Shown piece after piece: positions 54,675 through 62,710 of a DNA stretch of 64,000 nt (positions within the stretch are counted from its first letter, which is position 1; the number at the start of each line of letters is the position of its first letter). The stretch comes from CTSoil-075 sp042610375 (lineage in GTDB: Bacteria; Bacillota; Negativicutes; DSM-13327): contig NZ_JBGJZL010000006.1 of NCBI RefSeq assembly GCF_042610375.1, forward strand, positions 248,001-312,000. The letters are read 5' to 3'. The notes beneath the pieces are model-generated. The model did not search any database, had not been told where the DNA came from, and saw only the letters and a program-made list of their open reading frames with translations. The translations under genes were made by a program, and so were the position numbers.

Positions 54675-55508
54675 TTATTTATTTTTTGTACGTCTTTTTA
54701 CAATCATCTTATCAGATGTTTTATTACGACGTGTTTTAACACCCATTGCATGTTTACCCCAAGGAGTAACAGGATGTTTACGACCAACAGGTGAATGACC
54801 TTCACCACCACCATGTGGATGGTCACAAGGATTCATGGCCACACCACGGTTTGCAGGGCGAATTCCGAGCCAACGGGACCGACCAGCTTTACCACTAGTG
54901 ATGTTTTCATGTTCTAAATTACCAACTTGACCAATTGTCGCTTTACAATTAATATGCACTTTGCGAATTTCGCCAGAAGGTAATCTTAGAAGAGCATGTT
55001 CGCCTTCTTTAGCCATAAGTTGTGCTGATCCACCAGCTGAACGAACCAATTGTCCGCCTTTGCCGATTTTAAGCTCAATATTATGAAGGGAAGTACCTAC
55101 AGGAATATTTTTGATTGGTAACGCATTACCAACTTTGATATCCGCTTCAGGACCACTCATCACTTTATCGTCAACTTTAAGGCCATTTGGAGCCAAAATA
55201 TAACGTTTTTCGCCATCTACATAATTTAATAATGCAATATTAGCGGAACGATTAGGATCATATTCGATTGTAGCTACACGTGCTACAATTCCATCTTTAT
55301 TACGTTTGAAGTCAATCACGCGGTATTGACGTTTATGACCGCCGCCTTGATGTCTAACAGTCATGCGACCTTGGTTATTACGACCAGCATGTTGTTGAAG
55401 ACGCTCAATTAACGAACGTTCTGGTTTATCTGTGGTAATTTCATCGAAACTAGACACAGTCATAAACCTTCTACTTGGAGTATAAGGTTTAAAGCTTTTT
55501 ACTGCCAT
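54675..55508 (-). CDS. rplB: Large-subunit ribosomal protein uL2
   Basis: 277 residues. Y/KPYTPSRRFMTVSSFDEI at the N-terminus; AMNPCDHPHGGGEGHSPVGR holds the conserved His near the peptidyl-transferase centre. Complete. Confidence 0.97.
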   Translation of the reverse strand: MAVKSFKPYTPSRRFMTVSSFDEITTDKPERSLIERLQQHAGRNNQGRMTVRHQGGGHKRQYRVIDFKRNKDGIVARVATIEYDPNRSANIALLNYVDGEKRYILAPNGLKVDDKVMSGPEADIKVGNALPIKNIPVGTSLHNIELKIGKGGQLVRSAGGSAQLMAKEGEHALLRLPSGEIRKVHINCKATIGQVGNLEHENITSGKAGRSRWLGIRPANRGVAMNPCDHPHGGGEGHSPVGRKHPVTPWGKHAMGVKTRRNKTSDKMIVKRRTKNK

Positions 55509-55538
55509 TGTTGCCCCTCCTTTTAAAAAATTGTCAGG

Positions 55539-55826
55539 TTATACACCTTCAAAGAACTCTATCGTCTGACCAGGAGCCAGTTTCACGATTGCTTTTTTAT
55601 AATCTGGACGCTTACCCTCAGTTTTGCCCATACGTTTGGTTTTACCCATTACACGAATGGTATAAACAGCCAATACTTTTACTTTGAAAATCTGTTCAAC
55701 GGCTTGACGAATTTGTACTTTATTGGCTTTAAGTGGCACAACGAAAGTATATTTATTGTCTTGCATCATAGCATTGGTTTTCTCGGTAACAAGGGGGCGA
55801 ATCAGTACATCACGCAAATTTTGCAT
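55539..55826 (-). CDS. rplW: Large-subunit ribosomal protein uL23
   Basis: 95 residues. DVLIRPLVTEKTNAMMQDNK and NKVQIRQAVEQIFKVKVLAV. SRP/trigger-factor dock at the exit tunnel. One-base overlap with the rplD stop. Confidence 0.97.
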   Translation of the reverse strand: MQNLRDVLIRPLVTEKTNAMMQDNKYTFVVPLKANKVQIRQAVEQIFKVKVLAVYTIRVMGKTKRMGKTEGKRPDYKKAIVKLAPGQTIEFFEGV

Positions 55827-56455
55827 TAGGCTAGTACCTCCTCAATACGAGTAATTGCATCTTTAGTAACGAACACTTTGTCATGATACAAAAGATCGTA
55901 TACATTAAGACTACTAGAAGCTGGAATGGCTTTAACGCCAGGAATGTTACGAGCTGATTTTTCTACGTTTTCCAGCATTTCTGCGGTCACGATCAAAACC
56001 TTTTTGTTCGAAACATTAAAGTCGCTCATTAATTTTAATACACTTTTAGTTTTAGGTGCATCAAAGTTAATTCCATCCAATACTACTAATTCTCCATCTT
56101 GCAATTTAGCTGTTAACGCAGATTTAATCGCTAAGCGACGTTGTTTGCGTGGCATTCTAAATGCATAAGAGCGTGGGTGTGGACCAAATACAGTACCACC
56201 ACCAACCCACAATGGGGAACGAATACTACCAGCACGAGCACGACCTGTGCCTTTTTGTTTCCATGGCTTTTTACCACCGCCGCGTACAAAACCTCTAGTT
56301 TTTGTTGAAGCTGTACCTAAACGTTGGCTAGCCAGTTGCATTACTACAGCTTGGTGTAATACGGCTTCATTAACGTCTACACCAAAAACACTATCATTTA
56401 ATTCTAATTCACTGGTTTTTGCTCCAGTGATATCATATACTGCTACTATTGGCAT
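55826..56455 (-). CDS. rplD: Large-subunit ribosomal protein uL4
   Basis: 209 residues from the ATG at 56455 (MPIVAVYDITG), which follows AAAGGAGG; the frame open to 56509 lacks support. GGGKKPWKQKGTGRARAGSI is the tunnel loop. In several bacteria uL4 also represses the S10 operon through its leader. Confidence 0.97.
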   Translation of the reverse strand: MPIVAVYDITGAKTSELELNDSVFGVDVNEAVLHQAVVMQLASQRLGTASTKTRGFVRGGGKKPWKQKGTGRARAGSIRSPLWVGGGTVFGPHPRSYAFRMPRKQRRLAIKSALTAKLQDGELVVLDGINFDAPKTKSVLKLMSDFNVSNKKVLIVTAEMLENVEKSARNIPGVKAIPASSSLNVYDLLYHDKVFVTKDAITRIEEVLA

Positions 56456-56536
56456 ATAGCACATCCTCCTTTCGTGGTGCGAGGCTCGAGATCTTGAACT
56501 GTGTAACACTAGCCCTAAATCCGCGAACCCTCGCGA

Positions 56537-57178
56537 TTATTTCTTAGGTTTTACAGTACTCTTGATCATCATAAAGTTACCTTTAGGGCCAGGAATACCA
56601 CCTTTAATCAAGATCAAATTACGCTCAGCATCAACTCTAACGATAGTTAGACGTTGTAGAGTTACTTTTTGACCACCCATACGACCAGGTAATTTTTTAC
56701 CTTTAAAGACTTTACCGCCGCCACCACTCATACGTGGTCCCATGGAACCAGGCTCACGATGTGATTTAGAACCATGGGCCATTGGTCCACGTCTAAAGTT
56801 CCAACGTTTGATAACACCAGCAAAACCTTTACCTTTGGCAACACCAGTTACATCGATTATGTCACCTTCTGCAAATACGTCAACAGCAATTTCTTGCCCA
56901 ACAACATATTCAGAAGGAGCAGCTAATCTTACTTCGCGGATGAATTTAACAGGTTTAACGCCTGCTTTGTCAAAATGACCTTTCATCGGGCTAGTAACTT
57001 TTTTATCTTTAACAGTGCCAAAACCCAATTGCACTGCATTGTAGCCATCATTCTCAACAGTTTTATTTTGCAGTACTACGCCATGTCCCGCTTCTACAAC
57101 AGTTACAGGAACCATTTTACCATCAGCAGTAAAAATTTGCGTCATACCAAGTTTTTTACCTAAAATTACTTTAGCCAT
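56537..57178 (-). CDS. rplC: Large-subunit ribosomal protein uL3
   Basis: 213 residues. ILGKKLGMTQIFTADGKMVP and the central loop FRRGPMAHGSKSHREPGSMG reaching toward the peptidyl-transferase centre. Complete. Confidence 0.97.
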   Translation of the reverse strand: MAKVILGKKLGMTQIFTADGKMVPVTVVEAGHGVVLQNKTVENDGYNAVQLGFGTVKDKKVTSPMKGHFDKAGVKPVKFIREVRLAAPSEYVVGQEIAVDVFAEGDIIDVTGVAKGKGFAGVIKRWNFRRGPMAHGSKSHREPGSMGPRMSGGGGKVFKGKKLPGRMGGQKVTLQRLTIVRVDAERNLILIKGGIPGPKGNFMMIKSTVKPKK

Positions 57179-57193
57179 TATTTACACCTCCTC

Positions 57194-57505
57194 CTACAGC
57201 TTGATTTCAATGTCCACGCCAGCCGGAAGATCCAGACGCATTAACGCATCAACGGTCTTGGAAGTCGGCTCAAGAATGTCAATTAGACGTTTGTGGGTAC
57301 GCATTTCGAATTGCTCCCGGGAGTCTTTATTGACATGTGGTGAACGTAGAACAGTGAAAATATTTTTTTCCGTAGGAAGTGGAATTGGTCCGGAAACCAT
57401 AGCACCTGTTCTTTTAGCAGTATCTACTATTTTCACCGCGCTTTGATCAAGTGCTTTATGATCATATGCTTTAAGACGAATTCTAATTTTTTGTTGTTTA
57501 GCCAT
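57194..57505 (-). CDS. rpsJ: Small-subunit ribosomal protein uS10
   Basis: 103 residues. IRIRLKAYDHKALDQSAVKI and SREQFEMRTHKRLIDILEPT. First gene of the S10 block; ATG follows TAGGAGG. Also the NusE transcription factor that bridges to NusB. Confidence 0.97.
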   Translation of the reverse strand: MAKQQKIRIRLKAYDHKALDQSAVKIVDTAKRTGAMVSGPIPLPTEKNIFTVLRSPHVNKDSREQFEMRTHKRLIDILEPTSKTVDALMRLDLPAGVDIEIKL

Positions 57506-57550
57506 TGTATTTCCTCCTATATCGCCCAGTTTCTAGAACGGACATTCTCC

Positions 57551-57588
57551 GTGAAAATTCCCCCTACAGCGTGTAGGCAACCTTTCAC
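57551..57588 (-). promoter_or_regulatory. Structured leader of the S10 operon
   Basis: Between tuf and rpsJ the minus strand has GTGAAA...TTTCAC enclosing CCTACA-CGC-TGTAGG, a nested two-stem structure about 45 bases before rpsJ. A TATAAT sits at 57597-57602, but its -35 is poor. Candidate uL4-type autoregulatory leader or plain 5' UTR. Confidence 0.4.
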
Positions 57589-57625
57589 GTCATCGCATTA
57601 TAATTAAAGACAATTGGTTGTTATT

Positions 57626-57653
57626 GGGGTGACCAACAACAGTCACCCCAATA
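57626..57653 (-). terminator. Hairpin after tuf
   Basis: TTGGGGTGAC...GTCACCCCAA (ten pairs) seven bases past the tuf stop. The minus-strand tail TAACAACC is T-poor, so termination may be incomplete and tuf transcripts may read into rpsJ. Confidence 0.6.
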
Positions 57654-57659
57654 TTTTTT

Positions 57660-58862
57660 TTAAAGTTCAACCGAAGTTACTACGCCAGCGCCTACAGTAC
57701 GGCCACCTTCGCGAATCGCGAAACGTAAACCTTCTTCAATTGCAATTGGAGTAATGAGCTCAATTGACATTTGAATGTTATCACCAGGCATAACCATTTC
57801 TACGCCTTCTGGCAGATTTACTACACCAGTAACATCTGTTGTACGGAAGTAGAATTGTGGACGGTAGTTTGTGAAGAATGGAGTGTGACGTCCACCTTCT
57901 TCTTTTGAAAGGACATATACTTCAGCTTTATATTTAGTGTGAGGTTTAATTGAACCTGGTTTTGCCAAAACTTGACCGCGTTCAATATCCTTACGTTCAA
58001 CACCACGAAGAAGTGCACCAATGTTGTCACCAGCTACTGCTGAATCTAACAATTTGCGGAACATTTCTACACCAGTTACAACAACTGATCTAGGTTTTTC
58101 AAGCATACCAACGATTTCAACATTCTCGCCAACTTTGATTTCGCCACGTTCTACACGACCTGTAGCAACAGTACCACGGCCAGTAATAGTGAACACGTCC
58201 TCAACAGGCATCAAGAAAGGTCTGTCAGTTGCACGAACTGGAGTAGGGATGTATTCATCAACTGCATCCATCAATTCATGAATCTTACCGCACCATTTGC
58301 AATCACGAGCTGCGCAACCGCAGTTAAGTGCTTGTACAGCTGAACCAGTTACTACAGGAATGTCATCACCAGGGAATTCATAGCTGGAAAGAAGTTCACG
58401 AACTTCCATTTCAACTAATTCGATTAATTCTTCATCATCAACTAAGTCAACTTTGTTCAAGAATACTACCATGGAAGGTACACCTACTTGACGGGACAAC
58501 AGAATGTGTTCCCGTGTTTGTGGCATAGGGCCATCAGCAGCACTTACTACTAGAATAGCTCCATCCATTTGTGCAGCACCAGTGATCATGTTTTTAACAT
58601 AGTCAGCATGGCCTGGGCAGTCAACGTGTGCATAGTGACGTTTTTCAGTTTCATATTCAACATGAGCAGTATTGATTGTAATACCGCGTTCTCTTTCTTC
58701 AGGTGCTTTATCAATCATGTCATACGCCACGAAAGCTCCGCCGCCATGTTTCGCAAGAGTCATTGTAATAGCAGCTGTTAAGGAAGTTTTACCATGATCG
58801 ACGTGACCAATTGTACCAATGTTAACATGTGGTTTGTTTCTTTCAAACTTTTTCTTTGCCAT
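57660..58862 (-). CDS. tuf: Elongation factor Tu with four-cysteine insertion
   Basis: Delivers aminoacyl-tRNA to the ribosome. 400 residues. G1 GHVDHGKTSLT, G3 DCPGHADYVKNM, G4 NKVDL and switch I RGITINTAHVEYE are intact. After GSAVQAL, domain 1 contains NCGCAARDCKWCGK (Cys181, 183, 188, 191), where most EF-Tu have a short acidic loop. The CxC-x4-C-x2-C pattern could bind zinc. I associate such inserts with Negativicutes EF-Tu. Follows fusA by 29 bp. Confidence 0.97.
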   Translation of the reverse strand: MAKKKFERNKPHVNIGTIGHVDHGKTSLTAAITMTLAKHGGGAFVAYDMIDKAPEERERGITINTAHVEYETEKRHYAHVDCPGHADYVKNMITGAAQMDGAILVVSAADGPMPQTREHILLSRQVGVPSMVVFLNKVDLVDDEELIELVEMEVRELLSSYEFPGDDIPVVTGSAVQALNCGCAARDCKWCGKIHELMDAVDEYIPTPVRATDRPFLMPVEDVFTITGRGTVATGRVERGEIKVGENVEIVGMLEKPRSVVVTGVEMFRKLLDSAVAGDNIGALLRGVERKDIERGQVLAKPGSIKPHTKYKAEVYVLSKEEGGRHTPFFTNYRPQFYFRTTDVTGVVNLPEGVEMVMPGDNIQMSIELITPIAIEEGLRFAIREGGRTVGAGVVTSVEL

Positions 58863-58891
58863 TTTATTTTTGCCTCCTTATTTTTTCAAGA

Positions 58892-60970
58892 CTAAACGCC
58901 TTTAATTTTGGCGATAATCGCTTCAGCAATGTTTTTAGGTACTTCATCATAATGAGCGAAACTCATTGAATAGTTACCACGACCCTGAGTTTTAGAACGC
59001 AAATCAGTTACGTAACCAAACATTTCAGCCAATGGTACATGTGCATTGATGACTTGAACGCCATTACGAGCTTCCATTCCTTCAATACGTCCACGACGTG
59101 AATTCAAGTCGCCGATTACATCACCCATATATTCTTCAGGAACAGTTACTTCAACTTTCATGTAAGGTTCCAAAATTACAGCACCAGCTTTAGCACAACC
59201 AGCTTTGAAACCCATGGAACCAGCTATTTTAAACGCCATTTCCGAGGAGTCAACATCATGGTATGACCCTTCAATAACTGTTACTTTAATGTCAACCATT
59301 GGGTAACCAGCTATAACACCGTTATCCATGGCTTCCTTAGCACCAGCACCGATAGGAGCAATGTACTCTCTTGGTATAGATCCACCAACAACTTTGCTTT
59401 CAAAGATAAAACCTTCACCCGGTTTAAGCGGCTCAATATCCAACCAGCAATGACCGTATTGACCACGACCACCAGACTGACGAACAAATTTACCTTCTGC
59501 TCTAACTTTTTTGCGAATGGTTTCACGATAAGCAACTTGCGGCTTACCTACGCTACAATCAACTTTGAATTCTCTGAGCATCCGGTCAACAATAATTTCA
59601 AGATGCAGTTCACCTACACCAGAAATGATAGTCTGACCAGTTTCTTGGTCAGTATTAACACGGAAAGTCGGATCTTCTTCAGCCAAACGTTGTAACGCAA
59701 TACCCATTTTTTCTTGGTCAGCTTTGGTTTTAGGCTCAACTGCTACAGAAATAACAGGTTCAGGGAAAACCATTGACTCAAGAATAATAACATTTTTTTC
59801 GTCACACAGTGTATCACCAGTTGTTGTATCTTTCAGACCAACAGCAGCAGCAATATCACCAGTGTATACGCGTTCAATTTCTTCACGACGATTAGCATGC
59901 ATTTGCAGTATACGTCCGATACGTTCTTTCTTACCTTTGGTCGAATTATATACATAAGACCCGGAAGCAAGTTCACCGGAATATACTCTAAAGAATGCTA
60001 ATTTACCTACATATGGATCAGCCATAATTTTGAAAGCTAAAGCGGAGAACGGTAATTTATCATCAGCCGCACGTTCATCTTCTGCTTCTGTATCTGGGTT
60101 GATACCTTTAATTGCAGGAACATCGATTGGAGCTGGCATGAATTCTACAACAGCATCCAGCAAAGGTTGAACACCTTTATTTTTGTAAGAAGAACCGCAT
60201 AATACTGGTGTCATAGTACATGCAATTGTAGCTTTACGAATACCTTTTTTCAATTCTTCAACAGTGAGTTCTTCACCCTCAAGATATTTCATCATGAGTT
60301 CATCATCACTCTCTGCCACGGAATCTAACAGCATCTGGCGGTATTTTGCAACATTTTCCGCCATGTCTGCAGGAATATCAGCAGCTTCACTTGTTTTTCC
60401 TAAATCATCAGTATAAACAACAGCCTTCATTTCGATCAAATCAACATAACCTTTAAATTGATCTTCATAACCAATTGGCAGTTGAACCGGCACAGCATTT
60501 GCATTCAAACGATCTCTCATCATGTTAACAACGCGATAGAAGTCAGCACCGAGAATATCCATTTTGTTTACATAAGCCATACGTGGTACACCATATTTAT
60601 CAGCTTGACGCCAAACTGTTTCTGATTGCGGCTCTACGCCACCTTTAGCACAAAATACAGCTACAGCTCCATCTAGTACTCTAAGTGAGCGTTCTACTTC
60701 TACAGTAAAGTCCACGTGTCCTGGTGTGTCGATGATGTTAATGCGATGTCCAGACCACTGACAAGTAGTGGCCGCTGAGGTGATTGTAATACCTCTTTCT
60801 TGCTCTTGTACCATCCAGTCCATTGTCGCAGCGCCTTCATGCACTTCACCAATCTTGTGTACTTTACCAGTATAAAACAGTATCCGTTCAGTTGTAGTGG
60901 TCTTACCAGCATCAATATGTGCCATAATGCCAATATTGCGCGTCTTTTCCAGCGAGAATTCTCTGGCCAC
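58892..60970 (-). CDS. fusA: Elongation factor G
   Basis: GTPase for translocation and, with RRF, recycling. 692 residues, five domains. G1 GIMAHIDAGKTTTTERIL, G3 DTPGHVDFT, G4 NKMDI, domain IV SGGRGQYGHCWLDIEPL. GTG at 60970 is eight bases after AAGGAG; the frame open to 60979 starts inside that spacing. Confidence 0.97.
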   Translation of the reverse strand: MAREFSLEKTRNIGIMAHIDAGKTTTTERILFYTGKVHKIGEVHEGAATMDWMVQEQERGITITSAATTCQWSGHRINIIDTPGHVDFTVEVERSLRVLDGAVAVFCAKGGVEPQSETVWRQADKYGVPRMAYVNKMDILGADFYRVVNMMRDRLNANAVPVQLPIGYEDQFKGYVDLIEMKAVVYTDDLGKTSEAADIPADMAENVAKYRQMLLDSVAESDDELMMKYLEGEELTVEELKKGIRKATIACTMTPVLCGSSYKNKGVQPLLDAVVEFMPAPIDVPAIKGINPDTEAEDERAADDKLPFSALAFKIMADPYVGKLAFFRVYSGELASGSYVYNSTKGKKERIGRILQMHANRREEIERVYTGDIAAAVGLKDTTTGDTLCDEKNVIILESMVFPEPVISVAVEPKTKADQEKMGIALQRLAEEDPTFRVNTDQETGQTIISGVGELHLEIIVDRMLREFKVDCSVGKPQVAYRETIRKKVRAEGKFVRQSGGRGQYGHCWLDIEPLKPGEGFIFESKVVGGSIPREYIAPIGAGAKEAMDNGVIAGYPMVDIKVTVIEGSYHDVDSSEMAFKIAGSMGFKAGCAKAGAVILEPYMKVEVTVPEEYMGDVIGDLNSRRGRIEGMEARNGVQVINAHVPLAEMFGYVTDLRSKTQGRGNYSMSFAHYDEVPKNIAEAIIAKIKGV

Positions 60971-61004
60971 TATTATCACTCCTTACTGTCTACCAGTATT
61001 AAAA

Positions 61005-61475
61005 TTACCAACGATAATGTGCAAAAGCTTTATTAGCCTCAGCCATTTTATGCGTATCTTCTTTTTTCTTAATTGTAGCGCCAGTATTATTGCAAGCATC
61101 CATTAACTCAGCTGCTAATCTTTCGCGCATTGTTTTCTCACCACGAAGTCTGGAGTAGTTTACTAACCAACGAATCCCTAAAGAAAAACGACGGTCAGGA
61201 CGTACTTCGATCGGAACTTGATAATTAGCACCACCAACACGGCGGGCACGTACTTCCAATACAGGCATAACATTTTTCATTGCTGTTTCAAAAACCTCTA
61301 ATGGATCTTTGCCGGTCTTAGCCCGGATAATATCAAATGCATCATAGACAATATTCTCAGCAACGCTTTTCTTACCATCTAACATTATTTTATTGACAAA
61401 TCTAGTAACAACTTTAGAGTTATATACCGGATCTTGCAGAACATCACGTTTAGTAACAGGTCCTTTTCTTGGCAT
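61005..61475 (-). CDS. rpsG: Small-subunit ribosomal protein uS7
   Basis: 156 residues. MPRKGPVTKRDVLQDPVYNS and RRVGGANYQVPIEVRPDRRF; ends KMAEANKAFAHYRW. Nucleates the 30S head. Standard str-operon position. Confidence 0.97.
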   Translation of the reverse strand: MPRKGPVTKRDVLQDPVYNSKVVTRFVNKIMLDGKKSVAENIVYDAFDIIRAKTGKDPLEVFETAMKNVMPVLEVRARRVGGANYQVPIEVRPDRRFSLGIRWLVNYSRLRGEKTMRERLAAELMDACNNTGATIKKKEDTHKMAEANKAFAHYRW

Positions 61476-61509
61476 ACTATCCCTCCTTTTCCAGGATTAT
61501 TTAATCATT

Positions 61510-61884
61510 TTATTTTTTTGCACGTTTCGTACCGTACTTAGATCTACTTTGGCTACGTTTCTGCACACCAGCAGTGTCAAGTGCACCGCGCACAATGTGA
61601 TAACGCACGCCCGGTAAATCTTTTATTCTACCGCCTCTGATCAGTACAACACTATGCTCTTGCAAATTGTGACCAATACCAGGAATATAAGCAGTAACTT
61701 CAATACCATTTGTTAAACGCACCCTTGCAACTTTACGAAGTGCAGAGTTTGGTTTTTTAGGAGTAGTTGTATATACTCTTGTGCACACACCACGCTTTTG
61801 TGGACATTCCTTCAAAGCAGGCGCAGTAGATTTTTTTACGATTGACTCTCTACCTTTACGTACTAATTGGTTAATTGTTGGCAT
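61510..61884 (-). CDS. rpsL: Small-subunit ribosomal protein uS12
   Basis: 124 residues from ATG 61884 (MPTINQLVRKG). The decoding loops TPKKPNSALRKVARVRLTNG and GGRIKDLPGVRYHIVRGALD hold the usual streptomycin-site lysines (K of TPKKPNS, and DLPGVR region). No resistance-type change is seen at the first Lys. Confidence 0.97.
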   Translation of the reverse strand: MPTINQLVRKGRESIVKKSTAPALKECPQKRGVCTRVYTTTPKKPNSALRKVARVRLTNGIEVTAYIPGIGHNLQEHSVVLIRGGRIKDLPGVRYHIVRGALDTAGVQKRSQSRSKYGTKRAKK

Positions 61885-61977
61885 TAAATACACCCCCTTC
61901 CAAGTTTTCTTGAATGATTATATAAAAATTTCATCTTGACGTCTTAGATTCAAGACAAAACATTTAACGAATTAAAC

Positions 61978-62223
61978 TTATTTTAAAACAGCTACCGCCG
62001 CTGCACCAACTTCAATGGAGCAAGCTTTACCCAATTCAGCCATAGTGGGTGTGGCATCCATCGTCACATTTTTTTGACTACACAACGTCCGAAGTGGTTC
62101 GATTAGGCGTTGTTCAGCATCGCTTGCAATATAGATTGTTTGTACTAAATCTTTTTCAACCGCTTTGGTTACTTGTTTAACACCAATCGTTTTTTTTGCA
62201 GCTTTTAACGTGTCGAGAGACAT
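61978..62223 (-). CDS. L7Ae/L30e-family K-turn-binding protein
   Basis: 81 residues from ATG 62223 (MSLDTLKAAKKTIGVKQVTK), which follows GGGAG; the frame open to 62310 has no start signal. Family blocks are KAVEKDLVQTIYIASDAEQR and ELGKACSIEVGAAAVAVLK. Same family and location (rpoC-X-rpsL) as Bacillus YbxF, which binds K-turn RNAs, but its cellular role is not settled. First gene of this str transcript. Confidence 0.9.
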   Translation of the reverse strand: MSLDTLKAAKKTIGVKQVTKAVEKDLVQTIYIASDAEQRLIEPLRTLCSQKNVTMDATPTMAELGKACSIEVGAAAVAVLK

Positions 62224-62278
62224 AGGTTTCACTCCCTTAATTACCAGACAAATGTTTCTTTTTCTTGGGCACTCCAAT

Positions 62279-62307
62279 ATTTTATCATTATCATTATATA
62301 ATGTCAA
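62279..62307 (-). promoter_or_regulatory. str-operon promoter
   Basis: Minus-strand TTGACA (62302-62307), 17-base spacer, TAAAAT (62279-62284), about 50 bases before the L7Ae-like start. It restarts transcription after the rpoC terminator. Confidence 0.8.
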
Positions 62308-62358
62308 CAAACTTCTCTTAATAAATTCGGTTTTTCTCTATATTTACAGGCTTTTTTT

Positions 62359-62581
62359 ATGTCCACGGATCCTAGAGTGTCTTTTTTGTAATAATTTTGA
62401 AGTAAAACTCCTCAAAATAGCTATTTATCAACTAGATAAGCGTAATTATATCACTTTTAAAGCATATGTCAAAGAAATTATACACGATATTTATAAAGAA
62501 AACTCAACTTTTGCCAAACTAGCAGATGCAGAAGGGTATTCGTTTGTTAACCCATGGAACAAAACATCACATCGTCCTTAA
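62359..62581 (+). pseudogene. Possible small gene broken by a one-base frameshift
   Basis: From ATG 62359 the frame reads MSTDPRVSFL then stops. The next frame is open without any start codon and continues as NNFEVKLLKIAIYQLDKRNY, ITFKAYVKEIIHDIYKENST, FAKLADAEGYSFVNPWNKTS to a TAA at 62581. Removing one T from the six-T run at about 62381-62386 joins them into a 73-residue protein. Its composition looks protein-like, with a helical, charged core. No family is recognised and the ribosome binding site is poor. It could be a decayed gene, slippage or chance. Confidence 0.3.
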
Positions 62582-62659
62582 AGTCTTATATATTTACTTT
62601 TTATAATCGCCAAAGTAATGTTTTACCTTAGAGAAAATGCTATTCTTTCTGATTACATA

Positions 62660-62691
62660 AGAAAAGACTTGGCATGCGCCAAGTCTTTTCT
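62660..62691 (-). terminator. rpoC terminator, GACTTGGC type
   Basis: AGAAAAGACTTGGC-ATGC-GCCAAGTCTTTTCT, 14 pairs with T-rich tails on both strands, about 20 bases past the rpoC stop. Same stem as at 19011 and 33311. Confidence 0.9.
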
Positions 62692-62710
62692 ATCTTTGGG
62701 ATTATTATTT

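Noticed and set aside
42294..61893. Many plus-strand frames opposite ribosomal protein genes
   Set aside because: All are shadows of highly conserved minus-strand genes without initiation signals.
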